Positions 42,928 through 52,041 of a DNA stretch of 64,000 bases are shown here, one piece after another. The stretch's first letter is position 1, and the number at the start of each line of letters is the position of its first letter. Source of the DNA: Ga0077527 sp945862135 (GTDB taxonomy: Bacteria; Pseudomonadota; Gammaproteobacteria; Burkholderiales; SG8-41); NCBI GenBank assembly GCA_964203275.1, contig CAXNMF010000001.1, forward strand, positions 310,001 through 374,000, read 5' to 3'. A model generated the notes under the pieces. It saw only the letters and a list, made by a program, of their open reading frames with translations, was not told the origin of the DNA and did not search any database. Position numbers and translations under genes: made by a program.

Positions 42928-44025
42928 ATGACCCCCGCAGTGCTGACCGGCTTGGACCTGTTGGCCACTGCAGTGGTCGTGGTCGATGACAACCAGGCCG
43001 TACGCTACATGAATCCAGCAGCAGAAAATCTGTTCGAAGCTTCGCATACCAGCGCTGCCGGGCTTACGCTTGAACGGCTGTTGGGCGAAAACGCGGTGCT
43101 CGCGGCTGCAATCAGCTATTCGCGCGCCAATCATTCCAGCTATACCGAACACGAAATTGAAATAGCGGGCAACGGGCGCCAGCGTCTGAACCTGGCCTGT
43201 ACGGTGAGTCCGGCAGATCTGGGCGACAACGCAGCCGTCATGCTGCTGGAGTTTCGCCAGATCGATCAGCAACTGCGTGTGGAGCGTGAAGCGCGTTTGC
43301 TCGAACAAAGTCAGGCGCACCGCGAATTGATTCGCAATCTGGCGCATGAAATCAAGAACCCGCTCGGCGGCATCCGTGGCGCTGCACAGTTGCTGGACCG
43401 CGAGCTGGAGCGACCGGGGCTGCATGAATATACGCAGGTCATCATCAAGGAGTCCGACCGGCTGCAGGCATTGATGGATCGCCTGCTGACGCCGCACCGG
43501 TTGCCGTTGCCTGGCCCGGTCAACATTCACGAGGTGCTGGAGCGTGTGCGCAGCGTGATGTTGGCCGAGTTTCCGGAGATCATCGTACGCCGTGACTATG
43601 ACACCAGTCTGCCTCCGCTGACCGGAGACCGCGAACAGCTGATCCAGGTCGTACTCAATATCGTGCGTAATGCGGCGCAGGCCATTAAAAGTTCAGGCAT
43701 GGATCTCGCGCGCGGCGAGATCCGGCTGAAGTCGCGTATTGCGCGTCAGGTCACGCTGGCGCGCCGGCGCTTTCGCCATGCCGTGCAGATCGAGATCAGC
43801 GACAACGGTCCGGGCATTCCCGAAAACATGCGCGAAAGGGTTTTTCAGCCGCTGATTTCAGGCCGCGAAGGCGGCAGCGGTCTCGGGCTGACCATTGCCC
43901 ATAATTTCATTACCCAGCATCGGGGCGCGATTACCTTCGACAGCGTACCCGGGCGCACTTGCTTCACGCTGCTGTTGCCGGTGCAGGACGACCCGCGTGC
44001 CGGCACTCCGGTGCAACCACATTGA
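42928..44025 (+). CDS. ntrB: Nitrogen regulation sensor kinase NtrB
   Basis: 365 residues. An N-terminal PAS domain (VVDDNQAVRYMNPAAENLFE) is followed by the histidine phosphoacceptor box LAHEIKNPLGGIRGAAQLL (His near residue 139), the N box LNIVRNAAQAI and the G boxes DNGPGIPENMRERVFQPL and GGSGLGLTIAHNF. No membrane segment, as expected for the cytosolic NtrB that senses nitrogen status through PII. It is 12 bases upstream of ntrC. It has no terminator separating it from ntrC. Confidence 0.95.
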   Translation: MTPAVLTGLDLLATAVVVVDDNQAVRYMNPAAENLFEASHTSAAGLTLERLLGENAVLAAAISYSRANHSSYTEHEIEIAGNGRQRLNLACTVSPADLGDNAAVMLLEFRQIDQQLRVEREARLLEQSQAHRELIRNLAHEIKNPLGGIRGAAQLLDRELERPGLHEYTQVIIKESDRLQALMDRLLTPHRLPLPGPVNIHEVLERVRSVMLAEFPEIIVRRDYDTSLPPLTGDREQLIQVVLNIVRNAAQAIKSSGMDLARGEIRLKSRIARQVTLARRRFRHAVQIEISDNGPGIPENMRERVFQPLISGREGGSGLGLTIAHNFITQHRGAITFDSVPGRTCFTLLLPVQDDPRAGTPVQPH

Positions 44026-44037
44026 CTGTGAAATAAC

Positions 44038-45443
44038 ATGAAACCTGTCTGGATCATTGATGACGATCGTTCGATACGCTGGGTGTTCGAGAAGGCATTG
44101 ACGCGGGAGAACATCGCATTCAAGGCATTTGCTTCTGCGCGTGAAGCGCTGGCGGCGCTGGAAAACGAAACGCCGCAAGTGGTGGTCAGCGATATCCGTA
44201 TGCCGGGGGAGTCCGGTCTCGAACTGCTACAGCACGCGAAAACACTGCATCCTGCATTGCCGGTCATCATCATGACGGCTTACTCTGATCTGGAGAGTGC
44301 GGTAACGGCTTTCCAGGGCGGAGCCTATGAGTATCTGCCCAAACCTTTCGATGTGGACCACGCTGTCGAGCTGATCCGCCGCGCGATGGACGAAAGCGTG
44401 CGACAGGATACAGCCGGTGAAGTCAGCGAGTCGGTTCCTGAAATGCTCGGCCAGGCGCCGTCGATGCAGGAAGTCTTTCGTGCGATCGGACGCCTGTCGC
44501 AATCACATGCCACGGTGATGATCACCGGCGAATCAGGGCACGGGCAAGGAGCTGGTGGCCAGCGCATTGCATCGCCACAGCCCTCGTGCGGGTCGACCAT
44601 TCATCGCGATCAACACTGCGCGCGATACCGAAGGAGCTGCTGGAATCCGAATTATTTGGGCATGAGCGCGGCGCTTTCACCGGCGCACAGAATATGCGCC
44701 GCGGCCGCTTCGAGCAGGCCGAGGGCGGCACATTGTTTCTTGATGAGATCGGCGACATGCCGCAGGAACTGCAGACGCGTCTGCTGCGTGTGCTGTCCGA
44801 TGGCCATTTTTACCGTGTCGGCGGACATCAACCGATCAAGGCCAACGTGCGGGTGATTGCTGCAACCCATCAGGATCTGGAGGCGCGCGTCAAACAGGGC
44901 CTGTTTCGCGAAGACCTGTTTCACCGGCTCAACGTGATCCGTCTGCGTTTGCCGCCGCTGCGTGAAAGACGGGAAGACATTCCCCTGCTGGCGAAGTACT
45001 TCCTGCAGAAAAGTGCGCGTGATCTTGGCGTCGAACCCAAGCGCCTGTCGGATGCCACGCTCAACTACGTAGCAATGCAGGATCTGCCGGGCAATGTACG
45101 CCAGCTGGAAAATCTCTGTCACTGGCTGACCGTTATGGCGCCGGCTGCGACCATTGAGGTCAAGGATTTGCCGCCGGAAATGCGCGCAGAATCCACTGTT
45201 ACTGGAGCAGAGGACTGGATTTCCGCGCTGGGCCGCGAAGCTGAATTGCGTTTGCATCGCGGCGAGACCGCCATCATGGACGAGCTGACCCGGCAGTTCG
45301 AGAAAGCGCTTATTCTGAAAGCCCTGGCGCAAACCGGCGGCCGGCGCATAGAAGCCGCCCAATTGCTCGGGCTTGGCCGTAATACGCTGACACGCAAGAT
45401 TCAGGAACTAAAAATAGAATCCGGACGCGGCGAAGAAGCCTGA
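44038..45443 (+). CDS. ntrC: Nitrogen response regulator NtrC, two apparent +1 frameshifts near 44537 and 44620
   Basis: The receiver domain (WIIDDDRSIRWVFEKAL, phospho-Asp in VVVSDIRMPGESGLELL) is followed by the AAA+ sigma-54 activator domain and a Fis-type HTH (IEAAQLLGLGRNTLTRKI). An extra G in the run at 44536-44538 breaks the Walker A loop (ITGESG then TGKELV in the next frame). A second extra base near 44620 is needed to reach IPKELLESELFGHERGAFTG. The rest is intact: GGTLFLDEIGDMP, GNVRQLENLC. Removing both bases gives ~467 residues, normal for NtrC. It activates sigma-54 promoters such as that of glnA. Confidence 0.93.
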
Positions 45444-45451
45444 GTTCAAAG

Positions 45452-46234
45452 TCAGCCGGGCGCTTGTTCCAGCGCGAATTCGGCAATGACCGGTGCGTGA
45501 TCCGAAGGCCGTTCGTTGCCGCGTGGCCCGGCGTCGATGCTGCAGGTCTTGCAGGATTCGGCAAGCGGTCGTGAAGCAAGAATATGGTCGATGCGCATCC
45601 CCATCTTGCGTCTGAACGCATTCATCCGGTAGTCCCACCAGGAATAAGAGCGTTCTGGCTGTGTGAACAGCCGGAACGTGTCCTGCAATCCCAATTCCGT
45701 AAGTTGAGCTAACGCCGTGCGCTCCGCATCGCTGCACAGTACTTTGCCAGCCCAGGCCTGAGGGTCATGCACATCGGCATCGGCCGGAGCAATGTTGAAA
45801 TCACCCAACAAGGCAAGCGACGGGTGCTGTGCTGTTTCAGCACGCAGCCATGTCGTCAGCGCGTTCAGCCAGCCGAGTTTGTAGCGATACTTGTCGGACT
45901 CAATGGATTCACCGTTGGGCACATAGACGCAGACCACCCGCACTCCATCCAGAGTCGCAGCTACCACGCGTTTCTGCGGATCCTCGAAGCCTGGAATTCC
46001 CATGCTGACGGCGCTGACCGGCTTGCGCGTCAGGATCGCCACGCCGTTGTAGGTTTTCTGTCCACTGAACACCGCCTGGTAGCCGGCGGCGTTGATTTCG
46101 GCCAGCGGAAACTTAGGGTCTTCCAGTTTGGTTTCCTGCAGGCATAACGCGTCTGGCGCGTGATTGGTCAGCCATTCCAGCACCTGCGGCAGACGGACTT
46201 TCAGCGAATTGACATTCCATGTCGCGAGTTTCAT
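45452..46234 (-). CDS. xthA: Exodeoxyribonuclease III
   Basis: 260 residues of the Xth/APE family: MKLATWNVNSLKVRLPQVL, LCLQETKL (metal-binding Glu), VYVPNGE, LLGDFNIAP (Asp and Asn), YSWWDYRMNAFRRKMGMRID and PSDHAPVIAEF (catalytic Asp-His). It removes abasic sites and 3' blocks during base-excision repair. Convergent with ntrC with only 8 bases between. An AT-rich gap with a repeated motif precedes it. Confidence 0.95.
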   Translation of the reverse strand: MKLATWNVNSLKVRLPQVLEWLTNHAPDALCLQETKLEDPKFPLAEINAAGYQAVFSGQKTYNGVAILTRKPVSAVSMGIPGFEDPQKRVVAATLDGVRVVCVYVPNGESIESDKYRYKLGWLNALTTWLRAETAQHPSLALLGDFNIAPADADVHDPQAWAGKVLCSDAERTALAQLTELGLQDTFRLFTQPERSYSWWDYRMNAFRRKMGMRIDHILASRPLAESCKTCSIDAGPRGNERPSDHAPVIAEFALEQAPG

Positions 46235-46239
46235 TTATG

Positions 46240-46255
46240 ATATAAGTTATTGATT
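46240..46255 (-). repeat. AT-rich dispersed motif with IHF-like consensus
   Basis: Minus-strand reading AATCAATAACTTATAT. Its first 14 bases equal 37107-37120; plus-strand bases 46240-46252 equal 5344-5356. The motif fits WATCAANNNNTTR and lies directly upstream of xthA. Confidence 0.5.
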
Positions 46256-46343
46256 ACAATAATATTATTTGTTCTGCTGTCACTCGAGGCTTCGCATTTG
46301 GCTACATGAAAAGGCCGGGGAAGAATCCGAGAGTATGCCAATG

Positions 46344-46364
46344 GTCGCCACCTTAAGTGGCGAC
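46344..46364. repeat. Perfect hairpin upstream of xthA
   Basis: GTCGCCAC and GTGGCGAC are perfect 8-base arms around CTTAA, in the 185-base gap between the glutaredoxin-like gene and xthA (both minus strand). There is no T-run on the minus strand side, so terminator function is uncertain; a processed leader or small RNA is possible. The gap shows nothing else except the AT-rich motif. Confidence 0.4.
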
Positions 46365-46419
46365 TTGTTGAACGTTCAATCGGCGACGGGCTGATACCTA
46401 GGCATCGCCGCAAAGTGGG

Positions 46420-46992
46420 TTACGGTGTTGGAGGGGGCGCGCTTCCTTGAGGGGCTGGTGATGCTGAACTGACAGGAGCTGCCGCGGGCGGTGCTGCAAC
46501 AACCGGCGCCGGTTTTGGTGTTGGGCGTGCGCCGATGACGGTACGCGGATAACCCGCGTTATCGAGAGCGTTATCCCAAGTGCCTTCTTCGTAGCCTTTC
46601 AAGGCTTCACGGCCGACGAACAGCAGCGGCACTTCCATGCCGCCGCCGGTGAGTTTCTTGTAGTCCTCAAGATTTTCCTTGGGATTCTTTTCGGCGAAAG
46701 GAAGTCCTCGCCGGTTCAGGTGAGCGCGTGCTTTGCTGCAAGCATCACCGCAATCGCTCACATAAAGAGTCAGGGGCGCATTACGTACCGCCTGTTGCAC
46801 GCTGTAAGGCAATCCCGAAGTTTCGATGACGCTGCCGCCAACGGTCCGGCGCTCCACTTTTTTGGCGGAAGCCGGGGGGGGCGTGTCGCGCCATTCAACG
46901 CGGCCCTTGTCATCGACCCAGCGATAAAGTTGAGCTGCCTGTGTAGTTCCTGCGGCCAGCAGCACTGCGATCAGAAAAACGATTCTGTTCAT
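46420..46992 (-). CDS. DUF4124-glutaredoxin-like exported protein
   Basis: 190 residues from ATG 46992, with GAGGTG as ribosome site. A signal peptide (IVFLIAVLLAAGTTQA) is followed by DUF4124 (AQLYRWVDDKGRVEWRDTPP), then a glutaredoxin/thioredoxin-fold part: LTLYVSDCGDACSKARAHL, FAEKNP and VPLLFVGREALKGYEEGTW. The Cys pair is spaced CxxxC rather than the usual CxxC. The tail is Pro/Ala-rich and disordered. Probably a periplasmic thiol protein; its partner and activity are unknown. Confidence 0.8.
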   Translation of the reverse strand: MNRIVFLIAVLLAAGTTQAAQLYRWVDDKGRVEWRDTPPPASAKKVERRTVGGSVIETSGLPYSVQQAVRNAPLTLYVSDCGDACSKARAHLNRRGLPFAEKNPKENLEDYKKLTGGGMEVPLLFVGREALKGYEEGTWDNALDNAGYPRTVIGARPTPKPAPVVAAPPAAAPVSSASPAPQGSAPPPTP

Positions 46993-47024
46993 TTGAGCAC
47001 CTCGCGAGGTTTGCGGTCTGCATG

Positions 47025-47040
47025 AGACATTCAAATGTCT
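47025..47040. repeat. Small perfect hairpin between prlC and the glutaredoxin-like gene
   Basis: AGACAT-TCAA-ATGTCT. It lies 33 bases past the prlC stop in the direction of prlC transcription, so it may mark the 3' end or an intergenic stem. No T-run is seen. Confidence 0.3.
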
Positions 47041-47072
47041 GCAGCAGGTTTACATGATACCGCGGTGCGGCC

Positions 47073-49109
47073 TCACGCGGCCTGTTGCGCCATGCCGTTG
47101 TGCCGTAGCAGCGCGTCCATCTTCGGCGCACGCCCACGAAAGGCCACAAACGATTCCAGCGCTGGACGGCTGCCGCCGACCGCCAGCACTTCGTTCCAGA
47201 AGCGCATGCCGGTTGCAGGGTCGAGCACGCCGTTTTCCTCGAACAGGCTGTAGGCGTCGGCTGACAGCACTTCCGCCCACTTGTAACTGTAGTAGCCAGC
47301 GGCGTATCCGCCAGCGAAGATATGCGAGAAATTGTTGGGGAAGCGGTTGTATTCCGGCGGGAAAAGAACGGCGACTTCGCGGCGCACTTCATCCAGCAAC
47401 TGCTGCGCCGTCTGTGTGCCGGCCGGGTCGAAGTCGTAATGCAGCCGGAGATCGAACAGCGAGAACTCGATCTGGCGCACGGTTTGCAGGCCACTCTGGA
47501 AATTCTTGGCGGCGATCATCTTGTCGAACAGCGCCCGCGGCAGCGGCTGTCCGGTATCGGCATGGCGGGTCATCGGATGCACCACGTCCCACTCCCAGCA
47601 GAAATTTTCCATGAACTGGCTGGGCAGCTCGACCGCGTCCCACTCAACGCCGTTGATGCCGGAGACGCCGAGGTAATCAACACGGGTCAACAGGTGATGC
47701 AGGCCGTGGCCGAGTTCATGGAACAGCGTGATCACTTCGTCGTGAGTGAAAAGCGCGGGTTTTCCGCCGACGGGTGGTGAAAAATTGCAGTTGAGATAGG
47801 CCACTGGCGCCTGCGTACCTTGCACTGTGCTGCGGCGGGTAATGGCGTCATCCATCCACGCGCCGCCGCGTTTGGTGCTGCGGGCGTAAAGATCCAGATA
47901 GAACTGGCCGACGAGTTCACCCTTGCGATTGCGAATCGAGAAGAATTTGACGTCAGTGTGCCATTGCGGGGCTTCGCTCGGCGTGATGGTCAGCCCGTAC
48001 AGCGTTTCGATCAGCTTGAACATGCCGGGCAGCACTGTGGTTTCCGGGAAATACTGCTTCACCTCGTTTTCCGAGAAGGCATAACGTGCGGCGCGCAGTT
48101 TTTCCGACGCATAGGGTACATCCCAGGCATCGAGTTTCTGCATACCCAGTTCCTTGCGTGCAAACGCCTGAAGTTCGTCCAGATCGCGTTTGGCGTAAGG
48201 TTTGGCACGTGCAGCCAGTTCACGCAGGAACTCCATGACCTGCGCCGGCGTTTCCGCCATTTTCGGTTCCAGCGAATATTCTGCGTAACTATTGAAACCG
48301 AGCAGTTGCGCCATTTCGCGGCGCAGCCTGACGATATCGGCGATCAGCGGCGTGTTGTCGAATTTGGAATCGCCGAACTCTGACGAACGGGTCACGTAGG
48401 CGCGGTAAAGGCGTTCACGCAATGCGCGGTCGTCGGCATACTGGATGACCGGCATGTACGATGGCGCATGCAGCGTGAATTTCCAGCCTTCCTTGCCGTC
48501 TGCGGCAGCGGCTTCGCGCGCCGCTTCTTTCGCGTCTTCCGGCAATCCGGCTAGTCCGGCTTCATCGGTGACGAAAAGAGACCAGGCATTGGTGGCATCA
48601 AGCAGGTTGTCGCTGAAACGGGAGCCGAGCATCGACAGCTGGTCGCGGATTTCGGTGTAACGCGGGCGCTTGTCCGCCGGCAGTTCGGCACCGCCGAGAC
48701 GGAAATCGCGCACTTCGTTGTCGATGATCTTTTTCTGCGCGGTACCGAGTTGCGCGTAAGCCGCGCTCGCGCGCAGCGCCTTGAATTTGGCGTAAAGGCC
48801 TTCGTGCTGGCCGAGCTCGGTGTAGTACTGGGTGATTTTCGGCAGCGTCGAGTTGTAAGCCTCGCGCAGTTCCGCACTGTTCACCACGGCGTTGAGGTGG
48901 CCGACCTGGCCCCAGGCGCGGTGCAAGCGTTCATTGGCATCTTCCAGCGGACCGACGAAGTTGTCCCAATCCGGCGCCGAAGGGTCCGCGGCAACGCGGG
49001 AAATCAGCGCGCGATTTTCGCTGAGCAACTGCTCAACGGCCGGCGCGACATCGGACGGTTTGAAATCGGAAAAGCGGGGCAAGCCCGAGAAATCGAGTAA
49101 AGGATTCAT
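47073..49109 (-). CDS. prlC: Oligopeptidase A (M3 metallopeptidase)
   Basis: 678 residues, full length for PrlC/OpdA. The zinc site HEVITLFHELGHGLHHLL contains HEXXH (FHELGH, about residue 462), and the downstream Glu ligand lies in the usual WDAVELPSQFMENFCWE block. The N terminus MNPLLDFSGLPRFSDFKPSD is typical. It is a cytosolic peptidase that degrades signal peptides and short peptides. Its leader contains a hairpin at 49134-49150. Confidence 0.95.
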   Translation of the reverse strand: MNPLLDFSGLPRFSDFKPSDVAPAVEQLLSENRALISRVAADPSAPDWDNFVGPLEDANERLHRAWGQVGHLNAVVNSAELREAYNSTLPKITQYYTELGQHEGLYAKFKALRASAAYAQLGTAQKKIIDNEVRDFRLGGAELPADKRPRYTEIRDQLSMLGSRFSDNLLDATNAWSLFVTDEAGLAGLPEDAKEAAREAAAADGKEGWKFTLHAPSYMPVIQYADDRALRERLYRAYVTRSSEFGDSKFDNTPLIADIVRLRREMAQLLGFNSYAEYSLEPKMAETPAQVMEFLRELAARAKPYAKRDLDELQAFARKELGMQKLDAWDVPYASEKLRAARYAFSENEVKQYFPETTVLPGMFKLIETLYGLTITPSEAPQWHTDVKFFSIRNRKGELVGQFYLDLYARSTKRGGAWMDDAITRRSTVQGTQAPVAYLNCNFSPPVGGKPALFTHDEVITLFHELGHGLHHLLTRVDYLGVSGINGVEWDAVELPSQFMENFCWEWDVVHPMTRHADTGQPLPRALFDKMIAAKNFQSGLQTVRQIEFSLFDLRLHYDFDPAGTQTAQQLLDEVRREVAVLFPPEYNRFPNNFSHIFAGGYAAGYYSYKWAEVLSADAYSLFEENGVLDPATGMRFWNEVLAVGGSRPALESFVAFRGRAPKMDALLRHNGMAQQAA

Positions 49110-49133
49110 GGATGGTTTTCTGTTGGAAGCAGG

Positions 49134-49150
49134 GTGGTCGGTTCGACCAC
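49134..49150. repeat. Perfect hairpin in the prlC leader
   Basis: GTGGTCG-GTT-CGACCAC, 7-base arms with a 3-base loop, 25 bases upstream of the prlC start. It could be a weak attenuator or the end of the upstream pyrimidine transcript. Not followed by a clear T-run. Confidence 0.3.
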
Positions 49151-49202
49151 GGGAAACACGCTTAGTTTAACAGCATGGCGCAGGATCACAACGCGCCATA
49201 AG

Positions 49203-49215
49203 ATATAACTTATTG
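49203..49215 (+). repeat. AT-rich dispersed motif ATATAACTTATTG
   Basis: One base different from 5344-5356 and 46240-46252; followed by TTTTTAAAG. It lies between prlC and the dihydroorotase-like gene, just past the stop of the latter. Confidence 0.45.
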
Positions 49216-49224
49216 TTTTTAAAG

Positions 49225-50502
49225 TTATTTCTTTTCGTAAACCAGATTGCCGCTAACCAGGGTATGGGTCACCCGGCCGCGCATTTCAAAACCCGAAAAC
49301 GGCGTGTTCTTGCCGAGGCTGAAGAGTGCGGCAGGTTCGACGCGCCAATACGCTTCAGGATCAAAGACGCAGACGTCTGCGGTGGCACCCACTGCGAGGT
49401 GGCCGGCGTCGATGCCGAGGATGGAGGCCGGTTTTGCGGTAATGCGGTCTATTGCAACAGAGAGACCGAGCGATGATTCGGTGGCCCATTTCAACGCCAG
49501 CGGCAGCAGCAGTTCAACGCCGGTCGCGCCGGGTTCCGCCTCCGAGAAAGGCAATTGTTTGGCATCTTCATCCACCGGTGTATGGTCCGAACACAGCGCA
49601 TCAATCGTGCCGTCGGCGAGGCCGGCGCGTAAGGCGTCGCGGTCGCGCTGGCTGCGCAGCGGCGGCGTCAGATTGCAGTTCGGATCGAAGTATCCGATAT
49701 CCATTTCCGAGAGGTGGGCGTGGTGGATGCCGATGTCGCAGGTCACGCGCAGACCGCGGGCGCGGGCCTCGCGCACCATCGCGACACCTTCCGCCGATGA
49801 CAGTCTGGCGATATGGACACGGGCACCGGTTTCGCGGGCGATGATCAGTATCGTCGACAGCGCAACGGTTTCCGCGGTCACCGGAATCGCCGGCAGGCCG
49901 AGGCGGGTCGAGACTTCGCCTTCATGCGCCACACCGTGTTTAGACAGCGCCGGATCCTGCGCACGCAGCCAGACAGGGAAATCGAAGGTTGCCGCGTACT
50001 GCAGGGCGTGCATCAGCACTTGGGTGTCGGCGAGCGGCGCTTCGGCCTGCGAGAACGCGACGCAGCCGGCGTCGCGCAGTTCAGCCATCTCCGTGAGATT
50101 GGTTCCTTTGAGCGCAGTGGTCAGTGCGCCGATCGGATAGACATGCGCCTGATTCAGATTCTTGGCGCTGAACTTGAGCATTTCCACCAAGCCGGGTTCA
50201 TCGAGCGGTGGATCGGTGTCCGGCGGGCAGGCCAGGCTGGTGACGCCGCCGGCAATGGCGGCTTTCATTTCGGTTTCAAGAGTCGCCAGATATTCAAAGC
50301 CCGGCTCACGCAGGCGCACCGCAAGATCGACCAGGCCGGGGCAGACCACGCGGCCGGTGGCGTCAATGACCCGGTTGGCGGTGAAGCCCGCCGGCGCATC
50401 GCCAATGGCGACAATCTTGCCGGCGGCGACAAACACGTCGCGTTTGGCATCCACCCCATTTTTCGGGTCGATCAGGCGGCCGTTCTTGATATGGATTTTC
50501 AT
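49225..50502 (-). CDS. pyrX: Dihydroorotase-like protein without the metal-binding HxH (PyrC'/PyrX type)
   Basis: 425 residues of the class I dihydroorotase fold. In active enzymes the first metal motif reads D-x-HxH-LREPG; here it is LVDLAVRLREPGFEYLATLE, with Ala and Arg in place of both His. The later histidine pair (DIGIHHAHLSEMDI), NLTPPLRSQRDRDAL and DALCSDHTPVDED are partly kept. Catalytically inactive PyrC' proteins of this kind assemble with PyrB into the dodecameric aspartate transcarbamoylase of pseudomonads and many betaproteobacteria. A structural role here is therefore likely. It follows pyrB by 5 bases. Confidence 0.88.
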   Translation of the reverse strand: MKIHIKNGRLIDPKNGVDAKRDVFVAAGKIVAIGDAPAGFTANRVIDATGRVVCPGLVDLAVRLREPGFEYLATLETEMKAAIAGGVTSLACPPDTDPPLDEPGLVEMLKFSAKNLNQAHVYPIGALTTALKGTNLTEMAELRDAGCVAFSQAEAPLADTQVLMHALQYAATFDFPVWLRAQDPALSKHGVAHEGEVSTRLGLPAIPVTAETVALSTILIIARETGARVHIARLSSAEGVAMVREARARGLRVTCDIGIHHAHLSEMDIGYFDPNCNLTPPLRSQRDRDALRAGLADGTIDALCSDHTPVDEDAKQLPFSEAEPGATGVELLLPLALKWATESSLGLSVAIDRITAKPASILGIDAGHLAVGATADVCVFDPEAYWRVEPAALFSLGKNTPFSGFEMRGRVTHTLVSGNLVYEKK

Positions 50503-50507
50503 CGCGA

Positions 50508-51468
50508 TCAGTTCCCGGCGAGGATGCTCATGACCGCCATGCGGATGGCGATGCCGAAGGTGACCTGCGGCAGGATTACCGACTGGCGGCCGTCGGCGAC
50601 GCTCGAGTCGATTTCCACACCGCGGTTCATCGGGCCCGGGTGCAGCACGATGGCGTCAGGCTTGGCCAGCGCCAGCTTGTCCTCGGTCAGCCCGTAGTAT
50701 TTGAAGAATTCCTGCGCCGACGGCAGCAGCGCGCCTTTCATGCGTTCGTTCTGCAGGCGCAGCATCATCACCACGTCGACGTCCTCGAGGCCCTGGCGCA
50801 TGTCGTGCGTGAACCTGTACGCCGAGCCGCTCGACGTGGGCGGGCAACAGCGTCTTGGGTCCGATGACGCGGATTTCCGGACAGCCTAGCGTGGTCAGCG
50901 CGTGGATTTGTGAACGCGCTACTCGCGAGTGCAGGATGTCGCCGACGATGGCCACGCGCAGTTTGGTGAAGTCGCCCTTGTAATGGCGGATGGTGTACAT
51001 GTCGAGCAGGCCCTGCGTCGGGTGCGCATGGCGCCCGTCGCCGGCGTTGACGACATGAATGTCGGGCGCGACATGTTTGGCGATCAGGTACGGCGCGCCG
51101 CTGGCGGCATGGCGCACAATGAACATGTCGGCCTGCATCGCCGACAGATTGGCCACGGTGTCGAGTACCGTTTCGCCTTTGCTCTGCGAGGACACATTGA
51201 TCGCCAGGTTGATAACGTCGGCCGACAGCCGCTTGGCGGCGATCTCGAATGTCGTGCGTGTCCGGGTCGAAGCTTCGAAAAACAGGTTGAACACCGCCTT
51301 GCCGCGCAGCAGCGGCACTTTCTTGACCTCGCGCTGGGTGACGCCGACGAAGGATTCCGCGGTATCAAGGATCTGCCGCAGGATGTCCGCAGGCAGGCCC
51401 TCCAGCGACAGCAGGTGATGCAGTTCGCCGTTTTTGTTGAGTTGCGGATTTGCCGGATCAAGCCACAT
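50508..51468 (-). CDS. pyrB: Aspartate carbamoyltransferase catalytic subunit, apparent +1 frameshift near 50806
   Basis: ATCase motifs are clear: FFEASTRTRTTFEIAAKRL (carbamoyl-phosphate site), SSQSKGETVLDT, FIVRHAASGAP, NAGDGRHAHPTQGLLDMYTI and HPGPMNRGVEI. Coming from the N terminus, VERLGVQVH is followed by a wrong frame. The proper continuation DMRQGLEDVDVVMMLRLQNE is one base away, so one extra base lies in 50805-50808. Corrected length is ~319 residues, as expected. It catalyses the first committed step of pyrimidine synthesis. In a PyrB/PyrC' type enzyme the next gene supplies the structural partner. Confidence 0.93.
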
Positions 51469-51470
51469 GT

Positions 51471-51974
51471 TCAGTCCCGGGTCAGTTGCAGGGCCAACCG
51501 GCCCTGCGCGTCGCGTGTCAGTTCGATACTTTCGCCGGGTGCCACCTTAACGTCAGCGCCGGAGAAATCAGCGGAAACCGGCAATTCACGTCCGCCGCGG
51601 TCGACCAGTGTCGCCAGGCGGATGCGTGCAGGACGGCCGTAATCGAACAGTTCGTTGATGGCGGCGCGGATGGTGCGTCCGGTGTAGAGCACGTCATCGA
51701 CAATGATCACGTCGCAGCCGTCGATGTCAAAGGGAATGTCGGAACTTTTGACGTTGCGCCGCAAACCCTTCTTGTTGAAGTCGTCACGGTAAAACGAAAC
51801 GTCGAGGGTGCCGAGCGGAAGTTTGAGGCCCAGCGCCTGGTGCAGGCGTTCGGCGAGCCATACGCCACCGGTATGAATACCCACCAGCCCGGTGTTCGGC
51901 CCGACGGCGGGCCGCATCCGGTCTGTCAGTGATGCGAGCAGCAGCTCGGCATCTGGAAGCGGGTTACCCGGCAT
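51471..51974 (-). CDS. pyrR: PyrR, pyrimidine operon regulator / uracil phosphoribosyltransferase
   Basis: 167 residues with the PRPP-binding loop DVIIVDDVLYTGRTIRAAIN and NTGLVGIHTGGVWLAERLH. The end (GRELPVSADFSGADVKVAPG) is PyrR-like. PyrR of Gram-positives controls attenuation; betaproteobacterial homologues occur directly before pyrB, as here (2 bases). Its regulatory role in this group is less clear, while uracil phosphoribosyltransferase activity is probable. Confidence 0.92.
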   Translation of the reverse strand: MPGNPLPDAELLLASLTDRMRPAVGPNTGLVGIHTGGVWLAERLHQALGLKLPLGTLDVSFYRDDFNKKGLRRNVKSSDIPFDIDGCDVIIVDDVLYTGRTIRAAINELFDYGRPARIRLATLVDRGGRELPVSADFSGADVKVAPGESIELTRDAQGRLALQLTRD

Positions 51975-52041
51975 GGCAGTGGCACATATGCGGACCGTAG
52001 CCTAACACAATCACCCCGCTGTTAAAACGCCGCAGCGTGGT

